NCBI GenBank assembly: GCA_037954235.1
Contig: JBBMOA010000020.1
Location: 19,934,677 to 19,998,676 of the forward strand
DNA length: 64,000 bases
Origin: Aulostomus chinensis
Taxonomy: Eukaryota; Chordata; Actinopteri; Syngnathiformes; Aulostomidae
Reading direction: 5' to 3'
Shown here: positions 34,665-47,734 of the stretch, piece by piece
How the letters are laid out: each line of letters begins with the position of its first letter
Position numbering within the stretch: the first letter of the stretch is position 1
Translations under genes and position numbers: made by a program
The notes under the pieces: model-generated
What the model was told of the DNA's origin: nothing
What the model saw: the letters and a program-made list of their open reading frames with translations, nothing else
The model's database searches: none

Positions 34665-37600
34665 GGCTCCTATGAAGTCAGATAAAAGGACCCAGACAAT
34701 CCCTCTGCTCATCCCACTTGTTTTTTAATATCAAGAGGGAAAATATCATAAGCTGTGTTGTCTTGGTTACACGAGAGGAGAGATGCTCTTTGAGTTCGGA
34801 TCCGTTAGGAGGCATCTGTGTTCATTTGGAAGACGTGGGGGAAAAAAAAAAGTGAGAGTGAGACGAGAGGAGGAGTGAGCGCTAGGTTATCCTGACACCA
34901 TTGTTTCAGCAGTGGTGATTCGGTGATTGGCGCGGACGCACGAGGTTCACGTACAGTACACTCATCCATATGTTGCATCAGTGAGCGGCGGAGAAGCGAG
35001 GGAGAGGTAGAAAGACAACTGGATGGGTGTTATGAAACAAAAGTGAGAGAATACGCTTTGATATTCATTCCTCTGTGGGTCTGATGGTGATATAACGCAT
35101 GTTCTAAATTTTTCATTCCAGATGAAACGCAGTATGTAGGCTACATACCACATCATTGAACTTCTTTGAAAACAGTAATGCTAGCTCCTCTTCCAGAAAA
35201 AAAATAAAAAATAAAAACAGCAGTAGAACATCATCTTGTTTCCATGGTAAAAACTACACTGTTTGTTTGTTGGGATCCTGTCCTCTCCTGCACCTCCGTC
35301 TTACATAAAACCATAAGCTATTCTCTTTGTTTGTTATGAGCTTTTCTGCAGGGTCCCTTAGACTGAGAGACATTTTGAAAGCAGTTTTGATTTCAGTAAC
35401 TGGAAGCAAATAATGCTGGCAGCTCAAAGAGTGAGGAACGCAAAGCAGTTTCTTGGTTGCGGCTGAAGCTTCGTGTAAATGGTTGCTTTGGTCTAAAAAG
35501 GATACGTCCTCCGTTCTGAAGACGCACGTGGGCCAATTAGCCTTTAACGGCAAGTCAGACCGAGTGGAAGTGAACGTGTGACGGTCACCTGATCTTCCTC
35601 GGGGAAAAAAATAGTTTATACCAAGGGGCCTTCTGTTCTTTTACACTGTTTTTAAACTCATAATAAGGCAGGATGCTGGCGGTGGGTTTTTAAATGTATT
35701 TAATAAATAGCTGGAGAATTATAAGACTTTTATTTGTACGTAGTCTTTTTGTCCAGACGTAGCTGAAGAAATATAGTATTTTTACCCTTCATTTAGAGTG
35801 AGTATATGAGCAGAATGGATCATGCATCCTGAACGCAACTGCATGGTGCTGTTCTTATACAGCAGAAGAAGACTTGATTTAAGTCCTAAACTGTAGGACG
35901 AGAGGCTCCACCTGAGTGTGTTGTGACTGTGGTGCAAGTAAAATTGTCCTGACTCATTCCACTCGTACTCAGATACGTATATTTAAGGGAAAAATACTGA
36001 AGTTTAGTTCATAAAGTGGACTGTTCTTCTTTGAGGTGGAGATGCACTTGCTCGCTCTTGGTTTAACCCTTCGATGCGAGGTCGTCAATAACTGGGTGGT
36101 CAGTGAGAGCTACGCAGGATCCCTTTTGTCTCTGGTGATGACGCCTCAAGTCCCACAACCGCTCTGATTTTCAGTCAGACGGGAGCGACGGGCTCTGCGT
36201 TCCGAGAGTTGTCAGAACGGAGCTGCTACTCAAACCATCGCGATGCACTTTTGCAGACAGAATCAGCGTTGGAGGGTCTAAAAATGAACATTTCTTACAT
36301 TTGATGCCAACATTTATCCTCCCTATTTCCTGTAATGGCAGCAAACTGAAACATTTGGTGTGTAGGATCAAAAGGACACTTATTCAGGGCTAAAAGTTTA
36401 TGGATTTATCCTGCTTTGTACTTCTGCCCCAGGACTGGACCTCTCTTTGTGGAAGGGGGCACAAAGTGAGGTCCGGAAAATTAGTTTTTAAATGGAGTTT
36501 GATGCAGAAGAAGTTAACTTGGCATGCAGGAGCCCTGGCATCAACCCCATCGAAAAACCTTTGAAATAAATAGAAACGTCAGACTTCTGACCCGGCACCG
36601 GTGACCCCCCTGGGATGGGTTCCAACGGCCGATGTTGGATCCTGTTTGCAAAATACCTGGATAATTTAGGCTCAGAAGCAACAACTTAACAATTATTTTA
36701 TCTTGCAGCTCTTTATATTTTTTACAGCCATGTTAAAGACACAGATCAGACATCTGCAAAGTCCCAGCTTTCTTCATTAAACGGAACGCCGCCTTTCAGA
36801 TTGTTTTTTTTTTTTAATCTCTGTATGATTGCTATTGATTCATTCATTATATTTAATTATTTATGGCTATTTAATTCGATCGGTCGTCTCTGTGTTCGTA
36901 AAGTGAGTGGTACTGTAAAGTGTAATTTACTGTAGAAAATTAAGTCTTCATAACCAAAATGTGCCTGCTGGGAGACTTATTTCATGCCTCCTCTTATTCA
37001 CTGTCTAATTCCTTTATTTTATCGTCATGCTGTTTCCTCTTTTATTTCATGTTGGTGTTGTTGTTTATCACCGTCTAATATTATCCCTCAGTGTCGAGGG
37101 CTTTGTTTGCCAGGACGCCATTTTTATCTCCTCTCCTTCCCACTCACCGGGACAATTCACTCCTCCAAGGTTACGCTTGTAGCAAAGAATTTGGTCTTGA
37201 TAGACAAACATACACAGCAACAAACACGCACAACAAGAGGTTTTTTTTTTGGATTCTCTACGCTCCAAATTAAACTTTGACGCATCCGTGGGATTCAAAC
37301 CTGGCAAAGAGAAGAAGTGGGGAACGGTAATCTTAAAAAAAATGCACAAAAAAAGGTCTCTACATTTGGCAAATGCTTCTAATAAAAGCTGGAATGGCAG
37401 TGGAAGACACTCATTGTTTTACTGTAGAACCCGAGAGACGCGTTCCAACAGCAGCAGGCCATATGTTGCTTTCTGATGGTGCTTTGTTTTTCTCTGATTC
37501 GCAGATGAAGATTTAAATCTCTCGGGTTTTTGAGCGTGAGCATGTGCACGTGTGTGTTTGTGTGTGGGAGAGTGGGAGATGGACTCCGTTAGTGGCAGAG

Positions 37601-39179
37601 GTTCACCACAGCTGCGGTGTTTATCCAGGCCGGCACAGGGGAGGGTCACCCAGAGCGGATGCCAGAACAGCACATCTGTGGCCATCTGCACGGTGAAGTG
37701 GGTTCTCCCTCTGGAGCGAGGCACTCTTCTCTCCAGGCCCATATGGGACATTGCATATCTCTGTCAACCATGCATGAGCACATCTTGTGTCTTGGACCCG
37801 CGTTGAATCTCCCTCGGGTGCACATCAGCACTCTCCAACACTGTAATGTGGTGATGATGCACCTCAGCCTTTGACCTTCTCATTCTAAGATTATCCTCAG
37901 CATTTATATTGCCAACAAATAATAGACTGTTTACAGTGATGTACTTGAGCCAAACTGGACTAAATTATACATTTGTGAGGGATTCCTTCAGTGTTGGGTT
38001 GCTCTAACACACATTTCTGTATTTACAGCGCCGAGATGGCGCACAGTCAGGAGTCCATACCAATTCATCACAAGTTTAAGTTCAGGTTTAAACCATGCGA
38101 GTTGATGCTCAGCTCCACTTCTTCACCTTCTCGCTGAGAAACATTCAAGATCACGCTCAAAGAACTGGTTGGGTGTCCGTTTCGTTACATAAGAACTGCA
38201 TCGCTTCAGTCTTTTCAAGAAACGTAAATTAAAGTCTATGCATGTTCTTTTTCTTTCAATAGAACACAGTCGTACGTAATTACATCACTCGCAGAAAACA
38301 GTTGAAAGAGACTTTATGTAATGGTAATAAAAATATAAAATGAATTGATTTTAATGTCAAACTACATAATTCATCCTCAAGCCAAGAAGGAAAGATATGT
38401 CACATATCTTTGTTACCTTTCAAAAATTAAAATTTCCTGCTCTCTATATTTCATAACATGATTCAATGTTTGCTACTTCTGAACAATTGAAGTTTTGTTT
38501 GTTTTGTTTTTTTAAATGTGTCCCACGAGACGTCATATTTTTTTCTTTCTAAGTGAAAAACAGGCATGCAAATAGAAGGACAATTAAATGCAACATGAGT
38601 TTAAAATCAAAAATAGCAGCCGTGTTCATCCCGAGGAAGAAATATGTTGCAGTATTGTGTTTCTTAATAGGTCTTTGGACAGCAATGTTCATGCAAAGTG
38701 GTTAAATATCCAATATTGACCACGGACGGGATGCGTTTTCTAGGTGGAAGGAAATCACTGCTTGCTTTAGCCTTTAAAACTCAGATAAGAGAAGCAGAGT
38801 TGGATGTGGAAGTCATGGTAACCTAAAATCAGTGAGTAGGATACACAAAAGAGAGATGATAACTTTAGTTCAAGGAGTTAAGAAAACAAAAAACGCCACT
38901 CCAGGGAAGAAAAGAGGCCTCAATTCCTGTTGCACCTACTTGACAGCCACTTTCTCTTCATCTGCCTGTGTTAGCCACCTCTCTCCCCTCTGATTAAGAC
39001 TGGTAATGAGGCTGACAGTAGCTAGCAATAATTTAGAGTGAGTGATGCTGACTGGGGGGACTCGAGAGGAAGGAAATTGTGCCATCTCTGGAGAACGAGC
39101 TTCCGCCTAAATTTCCTGTACAAGCGAGAAAGAGAGCAGAAGTTGCAGTGGACAGAAAGAGGCCATGAGACAAAAGAGG

Positions 39180-39184
<5 letters not shown>

Positions 39185-39222
<38 letters not shown>
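39185..39222 (+). repeat. (GA)19 microsatellite
   Basis: A perfect GA repeat of 38 bp. Confidence 0.93.
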
Positions 39223-39224
<2 letters not shown>

Positions 39225-39989
39225 ATTTGCTCTGACATTTTAGAGTTAACATTTTACTGCGTCTGAACAATTTTGCCTGCTTGTGACATTATCAGAGGCG
39301 ACCTCTATTACTATTCATGTGCTAAACCTACTGTACACAAGTACAATTTGCAGATTCAGTAGCAGCTGCAGCGTTACTGTACCTTACAGTGCGTTTTAAT
39401 ATATATATCTTTTATGACACGGAGAGGAGCGCCGACCTTGCCCGCAGCTGCTTTTGTGAATATTACACGTGACACAATTAGACTTCAGCACAAACCTCAC
39501 ATCCTCCCCGCAGCTTCGGCATGTATTTTTAACACAGGTTGTTTCAAAGGCACAAACTGTCAAGTAACACAAACCCGCAGCTTTATAGTGCCCACAACAC
39601 TCTTATAGAAATGAGGGAATTGTGTCGTAGGACGCTGCTGAATACGAACACCCTCATCCTGGCAGGGCCAGCGGTCTCTTTATCCCGTATGCAGGCTGTC
39701 ATGCGTGCGGAGCCTCTTCGTGTCCCTCGGCTTAACTACCTCCCTAAAGTCATTATCTGCATGATCAAAGGCTAGATTGAATAAAGGCCATGTGCGTTTA
39801 ACCCATGAGAGTTTAAAATGTGAGAGGGGCGGACTGTGGTGGGCTCAAAGGGGGGAGTGACAAGGGTAGGTCAAGGCATGGTCGATGTGCTAGTACGGAT
39901 GAAGTGACAGCTGGAATGAACCTCCATGTGGCCTCATCTGATCTGTGAAGACTTTGTGAGTGTGTTGGAGATACACTCTCCTCAGCTGT

Positions 39990-40378
39990 GGCGGCACGGT
40001 GGTGCAGTGGTCAGCACTGTCGCCTCACAGCAAGAAGTTTCCAGGTTCGCGCCCTGGCTTGGGTACAGGATCTTTCTGTGTGAGTCTCCATGTTCTCCCT
40101 GTTCCTGTGTGGGTTCTCTCTGGTACTCCAGCTTCCTCCCACAGTCCAAAGACATCAAGAGGGGACGAGGCTGATTGATACTCTAAATTGACCGTAGGTG
40201 TGAGTGTGAGTGTGAATGGTTGTCTGTCTCTATGTGTTGGCCCTGAGATGGACTGGTGACCTGTCCAGGGTGAACCCCGCCTCTCACCTGAAGGCTGCTG
40301 GGATAGGCTCCACCCCCCCCCCCCCCCCCCCCCGGGACCCTAAACAGGATATGCGGGAGAAAATGTTTTGATGGATGG
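39990..40378 (+). mobile_element. SINE-like retroelement, copy C
   Basis: This is a full-length copy in plus orientation. It starts GGCGGCACGGTGGTGCAGTG, has an altered B box (GGTTCGCGCCC) and a C-run at 40313-40333 in the 3' part. It ends in GATGGATGG. No clear target-site duplication is visible, and the C-run suggests expansion after insertion. The overlapping short frames (39926-40178) are typical artefacts of this repeat. Confidence 0.85.
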
Positions 40379-40919
40379 AATAAACCACTGGTCAAAAACT
40401 GAAAATGTGTTGCTATGCGAGATTATCCTTTTTTTGTCGTGGCCCCCCAAGAATCACAAATGCAAGTGGTTAAACCAAGTCGTTGGGTGTTGCAGTCATT
40501 GTGGCGGCTGGAAAACACAGGAGATCAGATGACAGCATTATAAAGGAAGAAAACCCGTGTACAGGAGCAAGTCGGTGTTGGTTGGCATGACTTGATCACC
40601 TGATTGCGATGCAGGACGCAGCGTTCAAGCCGCTACTGTCAGCAGCAATTTGACACCACTGATTTGATGGACATTGTAGCAGGACTGAACTGGTTGTTTC
40701 CCCAAGCTGAGAGTCATAATAGTATTTAAAAAAAAAAAAAAAAAAGCAACCCTTGTCACGTTGATCTCGATTTTGGATCAAGATACAAGAGGAAAAGATC
40801 TGAGACGTTTAAAGAGAGTTCATTGTTGGGACAGAGATGCTCAGTTGGCTCATGTTTCAGACTAAAATCTGCATTTTAGATCTATGGAAGAAAAAAAAAA
40901 AACCCTTCAGTGAATAAGG

Positions 40920-41550
40920 TCAAGGATTGTAGATGACAGTGCACATTTGATGCCAGCGATAATGGGAAGAAGAAGGAGAGTGAGTGTTCCTCGGGTGACT
41001 GGGAATATCAACGCAGGACGAGATGAGACGATCGACAGAAACACAAAAGAGGGCATAGAAGAGTTGCAGCACCTCATTACAAAGATACATTCTTGAGTTT
41101 GGTGGCCATCAGAGTACAAGTGTGGTGTTCCCAAAGACAGCAGCTGAGGCTTGTGTGCTCAGCTCTTGGGGGTCATTGCGCTGCCGGGGTCTAAATCCAC
41201 CTAAGAGGGAAGGGTCACCGCAAATCAATACGCCGTTGTCCCGAATGATCACCTTCCCCCCGGGATGATATATTTGTGTGGTGATGGCAGCGGACTCTTC
41301 AAGGGTAACACGAGGGGTCACCGAGGGAGCAGGAGGACCATGTTACTCCTACATTGTGGCCTTCGCAGACACGGATTTCAACCCAGTTAAACACCCGAAG
41401 AGATTTTGCACCGTTATGTTACAGAGCACCTCCCATCGCCATCATCGAAACATCGTCGCCCAGGTCAGGACATCCAGAGACTTGTTGAATCTACACCAAA
41501 GCGCATTTGGCAGCTCATGGTTGTCCAGCATCCCAAATGCTTTACGTTGA
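40920..41550 (+). pseudogene. Tc1-like transposase relic, C-terminal part best preserved
   Basis: The segment 41340-41540 follows the 3' end of fish Tc1-like transposase genes as I know them. It reads DTDFNPVKH, a decayed form of the SPDLNPIEH motif that includes a catalytic-region Asp. TSHRHH and a region like QRLVESMP (here SRDLLNLHQSA) come next. Upstream, 41220-41340 shows weaker similarity, and 40930-41215 only faint similarity to the central region. Frameshifts and substitutions exclude activity. Ends and inverted repeats were not found. The core part is moderately sure, the upstream extent is inference. Confidence 0.55.
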
Positions 41551-41629
41551 TCTCAAATCCCCCCCCCCCCCCTCCTTTAATCTGACGCTCATCAGTATCT
41601 AATTCATTCTTCCACATACGTTGTTCCAC

Positions 41630-41800
41630 ACCGCAATTAGCCACGCTTTGTTTGTGCTAAATGCATTTTCCTGACATTTTCAATTAGGAAAAATTGCCGC
41701 ATAAAAATAACTAATTAGGGGACGAAGATGAAAAGCACCGAGCTCTAACACAGCAGCCTAATTGCTGTAATTTAGTCTGGTTTGTATCACATGGCTTCGG
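41630..41800. other. Candidate conserved non-coding block
   Basis: An AT-rich, repeat-free segment with several homeodomain-type cores: CAATTAG twice, CTAATTAGG and CTAATTG, plus an ATGCATTT-type site, within 150 bp. This composition is frequent in conserved enhancers, but conservation cannot be judged from one sequence. Confidence 0.25.
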
Positions 41801-43116
41801 GGCGATACAGGTAAGAAACAGATTAACTGTATGATTACGCCATCTGTTTCCAATCATGTGCTCCGGCATCGTTTCTCTGTTGTGTTTCGTGCCTCAATAT
41901 TGGATGTGGATGTCGACTTCAGGCAGCTACTTTTTGTACTATCTGTGTTTTTTATTTTTTAAAAGTCTGCTTTCCCTCCTACTGGAAATGTTCATACGAG
42001 GCTTCCCTAAGTCATGCCTGTCAGCCATCTGTGTACTCTGGTATTGCAGCCGTTCCCCCGCATTTCACCGTTGGTTGACATAAATATTCACATGAGACAT
42101 ATGTACAATTGAATATTCACAACTCAGCTCATTATACAATCCTCATCATCTCGTGAGTAGCAAAGTTTCCCCCCCACAAACTTAATGAGTCACTGGCTGC
42201 TGCCTGTCTTTTCGAGGGGAGGGGGAGGGGGGCTTCACCTCATCCAGCTTGTTAGCTCAGAGTTCAGGACTGGCCAATTTAGACACGAGAGGCACGGAAA
42301 TCTTCTGACGACGATTTCACCCGACTCAGATACACACCGTGTGCCAGACAAGAAGTGCGTGGGAGGAAGTGTGTATGTGAGCACTCTGGTTATTTCACAG
42401 ACATGTGGAAGCGTATGAAGTGCATGAAAAGGCGTGGAAAGACGGCTCAGAATGCCAGCGGTAAGAATAGTGAGGGAGGAAATCACAGCGTGAAAAGTGT
42501 GACTTATTCTTAGGTTTGTGTAAGTGCAAATTAGAGAGAACGAAGTGGATGATTGAAAGGCTCCCAGAAAGTCGACAGATTAGTGAGATTGTAGGGTTAC
42601 CCATAGGTTTTTTCCTCCAGCCACTAATGAGGCAGCAGGTATGGAGAGGGCAAGCGGCAAGTCGCTGCAGTAGGTCAGGGGGAGGGATGATTGCTATGCA
42701 GGGTGCAGGTAAAAGGACCTGGATCATCATGCTGGATTTGATGGCGTGGAGGCAATCTAATGAGCTGTGCTCCATCCGTTTGCTTAAATGATGGCAGGGT
42801 GCCCCAACTAATAGTCACTTCACTGTATAGAAGGGGTCACTTTGCCTGTATTGGGACAAGACTTGGGGGGGGGGGATAAATGTATGTGTAGAGCTGTGAC
42901 GTGAGGGGGCTGCTGACACACGAGAAGATCAGGCAGCACGCTTTAATTACATTTAACAGGAAACTGCTAGTGCGGTCATGACAAACTGGGAAGTGGGAGA
43001 TTTCTAACCTCCCATTTGCGAGAACACACTGGATGTCAGTGAAACTTGGAAACTGGGGAGTTATTGACAGCTCTATTTTTGTGTGGAAATACCACAAGAA
43101 TCCAGAGATATTTTTG

Positions 43117-43434
43117 CCTATCCCAGCGGATATGGGCGGGAGGCGGGGTTCACCCTGGACAGGTCGCCAGTCCATCGCAGGGCCAACATACAGAGACGAA
43201 CAACCCTTCACACTCACAGTCACACCTACGGTCAGTTTAGAGTATCAATCAGCCTCGTCCCCTCTTGATGTCTTTGGACTGTGGGAGGAAGCTGGAGTAC
43301 CAGAGAGAACCCACGCAGGAACAGGGAGAACATGCAGACTCCACACAGAAAGACTCCGTGCCCGAGCTGGGACTTGAACCCGCAACCTTCTTGCTGTGAG
43401 GCGACAGTGCTGACCACTGCACCACCGTGCCGCC
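43117..43434 (-). mobile_element. SINE-like retroelement, copy D, 3'-truncated
   Basis: The copy is in reverse orientation. It begins abruptly at CCTATCCCAGCGG, lacking the GGAT tail, and ends at the family start (GGCGGCACGGTGGTGCAGTG on the minus strand). On the minus strand it keeps the head and a B box with one change (GGTTCAAGTCCC). No target-site duplication is seen. Of the five it is the closest to a common consensus by eye, so it may be relatively young. Confidence 0.85.
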
Positions 43435-43439
43435 TTAAT

Positions 43440-46400
43440 TTAATCCCAGATACTGTAAATACACATACATGATAATAAACAAGATGTACCTCATATCATA
43501 GTCTTAATATATGAACTTGTGATGAATACGTAATTCAAATTTGACGAGATAATCAACATGACCTGTCAGTATTCCCCGAAGAACCACTGAGATTCCCAGT
43601 AGCAGTGCTTCTGGATTCTTGACCTTCTCAGGCAGCGTATGTGCTGAGAAATGACAAATACACTCGCGCCAAGCCTAAATACTCTTTTGTTGTTGTTGGG
43701 TACTAATTAGCAGAGGTGTTTGTGGGGTTGCATGCTATGTCACAACACAATTTTAGCAATATATCTTCATCGTGTTGCTAGTTTTTTTAAATGGTAGCCT
43801 TATTTCTGCCAGTGAAGATTATTTAGCTATCCAGCATCACCTAGCTGTCAGTACTGTCACACATTTGAATGTAGACCTTCTGAGTTTAGCTTAATTGATT
43901 GCTGATTGATTAGGTTATTACTTTTCTGTATTCTGACTGCAGCAATGGAGCAGATTTTCTGGGAGCGAAGATATTTTTCGTCATCAGTGATGAAGCTAGC
44001 ATAGCCCGGTGAGTGGCAGCTTTGTAAAATTGTGTTGAAGACTGTCCAGTAACCACAAATAAGCTCGTAGCACAGTGAAATCGAATGTTTTCAGCTCCAC
44101 GCAGACATTTTTCCCCTGTGGCATTCTGCATTTCAGCCCAGAGCACCATTGTTTTACCCTCCTGGTGGCTTTGGTTTTCAGTGTATTAGGTGTTTTGCTA
44201 TGTCTCTTTATGAAGACGTGAGTAAAACAACCTTCAGTCTGCGGTGAAATAGCAGGAGAGCCCAGATCAAACAGTTGGGGGCAGAAATCAGACTGGAGAC
44301 CTTCTTAACCTCTCCCCTCTGATCAACGAAGAATGACTGTGCCAAGGCTCCCATGGGTGCTGCAGTCAGCCAACACATGCAGAACAGATCAAATGTTAAA
44401 AAGACCGAGAGAAATATCAGGCCTTCACGTTGCATTTTTATTTATATGTGGTCACGTTTTATCTCTGGCTGGTTCTTGCTGCAGCTTGGGAAGTGTATTT
44501 CCTTGACGACTCACCCTGGCAATTTCTCTTTGATTCACCCAAGCATCATTTATAAATAGAGAGGATATGCAGTCCATGATGTAGACTTAATGTAAAGCCA
44601 CGAGGAACATTCTCCATTCCTATGGAGCCACGTTGGGTTAAAATACATCCTGTCGTCATCTCAAAGTGTCAGCCTTTTTAACCCTGATTCCTCTGGGCAT
44701 GTGATTTTCTATGCTAGCTTGCCCTCTCGCTGCAGTGTTGGGGGGGGGGGGGGATATGGACAGGTACAGTAATTAATGGATGAGTAGAACCCTTTCATGT
44801 CTTACCAAAGTCATATGAGAATTAAAAAAATATCAAATGGCTTTCAAGCAGATTTCTGTCTGATAGAATCTAAATCAGGGTTCACAGGATGAGGAGCCAG
44901 GAGATGTTATTCCAGCTGTCGAGCTCAGCTTTCATTCTGAGTCGAGATTTATTTTTGTACTCTCATCTTTATGACTGAGCTGCTCGGAGCATGGTTTTGG
45001 GTCAAGTACTAAAAACTGATACAGGAGAATAATCTGGGGTTGGTTTTTTTTGTTTGTTTGTTTTTTTTCATGAAAATTATGTTTCGTGGACCAGACATCA
45101 GCTCCAGCTCATACGTGTCCACGCTCGGGGACGTGACATCATTTTAAACGACGCACTATGACGTTTAAGCTTGAACTCAGGTGATATAATTAGTAGAAAC
45201 TGGAAGTCATCCTCACACTTCAAACTCGTACAGCTCATGATGTGGACTGCATGGATGATTGTGGCAGACCCAGATGGGAGAGACGACCCCACGCCGAATG
45301 AATCAGCACTATCATCTACAAATCTGGGTGAGTTGTTATCAAACCAGAGCAACGAGGATCCAGAACTGAGGCTAAAGATGGACGAAATAAGAGCTCACGA
45401 AAAGTGACGCCAGCGCCTGCCGGTCGTAGTATAGGTCATAAATCCTGCCCCGCCCAAGTAAACAGATTTAAAAAAAAAAAAAAAAAAATCTAATTAAATA
45501 AAGAAAATCACAAACAGGATTTCCGTGATTTTATGTAGTTCACATAAAAACAAAGAACCACTGTAGGGAGAAAAAAAAATGGAAGAAAATGGCTTTTATA
45601 CAAAACCAATTTAAAAGAAGCTTGTTCTGTCCGGCAGGGTAGTCTAGGAATATATAGGAAGGCCCTCTGAAACACCAGACCAGCCTATCGCTCATCGTTA
45701 ATAGAGGAAAACAAAACCAACCCTGGGTTTAATTTCAGCCCTGTGGCCAGGCTGACAAAGAATATAGCTTATAGCTCTCAGAAGTAATGACTTCATGGGC
45801 GTCTTAAAGAAGCTCGATAAAATTAGTACTATAAGGCAAAGCACATTTATTTGAGTAGCACCATCCCTGCCAATGGCAACCCAAGGAGTTCTACAGAAAA
45901 CAAAACGCGAGAAATAAATGGTATAATAAAAGCAAGCAGGATAAAAGTGATAAAACAAACCGGTTAGAAAATTCAAGAGGTGATTTTTTTTTTTTGAGTT
46001 TAATTTAGGATTTATAGATTCCTCCAGTCGTATCACTGGTGCTTCCTGACTCTTACTACATGTGACACCTGAGGGCCATTGCAGATTTGTGATTTTGGGC
46101 TGCACTGATAAAAACTGACTGTCAGCAAGAAAAGCGAAACTATTTCCCCAGTTCCTTCACCTCTGATGCTCCAGGTCAGACGAGCACTAACAGTTCCTGG
46201 GAGATTCTTAAAAAAAAACAACAACAACAACAAAAAAACAGTTAAGTAAAAAGTGCCAAAACCACGAATATCAATCTCCCTTTAAGGAAGGTACATAACC
46301 TGGGACTATCAGTGCAGATTGTAGCTGAAGGGAACTCCTCAAGGCTGTGACTGAGCTGCAAAAATCCCGTAACAGAAAGTGAAATGGAAGTCAGGTTTTG

Positions 46401-47730
46401 CTGTAAAATGCTCACTCAAACCTCGCGGCTGAATTCAGACGGTGACAAGGCTGCGCGTCCTATAGCGGCTTTGTTAATTGACTGGGTTGAGTAAAAACTA
46501 ATCAGGATGACAGCCGGTTCCTGTGCTACTTGTTCCCTGCGAGCATTCAAATCTCTTCAACATGTAATTCAGCTCCATTTCCAGAGAGCTCCAACCACAA
46601 GCACCGTTAAGCCGGTGACACCCTTACGGTGAGTGATGCTCCATCTGACAGTGGCTTCTGTCACCACTCGCAGAAGGACTTCAACAAACTGAACAGTCTC
46701 TCAGCGGCGCAGGAGCCGAGCCGGTAGCCAGAGGCATAAACACTGTCACTGGTTGGTTTTAATTTTACTGTCTAGTTGAGCGTTTGTCAGCAGAAGCGTT
46801 TGATTGTGGTCTCTAAAGGGTTCTCGTCGACTATTTGACAAGCGTTCAAGGCATTATTTAACCGTGGTGATTTCCTGGCTTTCGTCACACGTGGCGCCAT
46901 CGTAGCTTGGGTGCCGCGTCGAGTTCATCTCTCACATATGATAAATGTATTACATCATCCGACAGTCTGATTGAGTATGACATGTAATAGATGATAGCGC
47001 GTGTGTAGCTCGTGAGTCTGTATGTCACACTGCTGTGACAAACCCAAAGCCCAAAGGGAACACCTTGAACTTACACCTTGCAATATTTTGCAAATACGAT
47101 TAGAGCAATTTAATTAGGCACAAAGCTGCAGTAATAAAGCCATTAAATTAGTCACTGGTGCAGGGCGACTGTGGCAAGGAATCCCACTAATTAACCTGTG
47201 TCTCTCAAAGTGTTACAGCTCAGCTTGTCAAAATGAGGCAAGCTTGAAACTGCATAGACCCAAATGGTCTGACCTTGTCCAAACCACTTACGGTCTCGTA
47301 CTGGTGTTTTTTTATCAACCTATTTTCCCTTTGTGTTTGAGCCGAAATGATTCAACGGGCGGAAAAATAGTGGAATGATTATGATACTGAGGGAGAAGAC
47401 TGATGCCGAGAGCAACTTTGAAGTGTCTGAAGTGTGATCTTACAGGACACTCGCACGTGTCAAAGTCCATCTCCTAAAAGTGCTTGTTTGTGCCACTCAT
47501 TATCAGTGTCTGACAACACCATGGCTCTAACAAGACAAGTGGAGGAATCCTTTGTCTGATGCAATTAGTCATCATCCACCAGTGATGGTTCATTGCCACA
47601 ATACACTCCTGTCTGAAAACATAGTTTTGCTTGAGTAGAAAGTCAAAAATCTGCTTCCCCGGGGACCTTATAGAGAGAATAAATGTATGGCCATAGTCGT
47701 TAAAACACCTGGATAAAGGAGGCTTTTTAA
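43440..47730. other. Non-coding sequence; no gene seen
   Basis: Mostly unique sequence. Around 45110-45560 the text (GACGTGACATCATTTTAAAC; CCTGCCCCGCCCAAGTAAAC) looks like a dispersed fish repeat, but I could not assign it. The frame at 45171-45407 lies in it and is not accepted as a gene. A possible conserved block lies at 47090-47210. Confidence 0.4.
47090..47210. other. Candidate conserved non-coding block
   Basis: The 120 bp contain TTAATTAGG, TTAAATTAG and CTAATTAACC in unique sequence, a cluster of homeodomain-type cores as at 41630-41800. The role is inferred from composition only. Confidence 0.25.
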
Positions 47731-47734
47731 AGTG

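Larger units (their letters stand above)
32268..39984. other. Gene-poor unique sequence
   Basis: No exon or gene recognised over 7.7 kb. It holds scattered poly-A and poly-T tracts, a dispersed-repeat fragment (33840-34060), a GAGGGA tract and a GA tract. Around 37560-37870 several frames are open together and the GC content is higher than nearby, but no domain or good splice-bounded exon is evident. A weak exon-like start near 38037 (acceptor, then GAGATGGCGCAC) was not accepted. Confidence 0.45.

Noticed and set aside
37552..37874. Several frames open together in GC-richer sequence
   Set aside because: Simultaneous openness on both strands fits base composition better than coding, and no family was recognised.
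38037..38135. Acceptor-like TTTCTGTATTTACAG followed by ATGGCGCACAG and 33 open codons
   Set aside because: No similarity recognised, no upstream promoter features, and the frame stops before any good donor.
45171..45407. 78-codon acidic open frame
   Set aside because: The surrounding 450 bp look like a dispersed fish repeat, and the peptide has no known domain.
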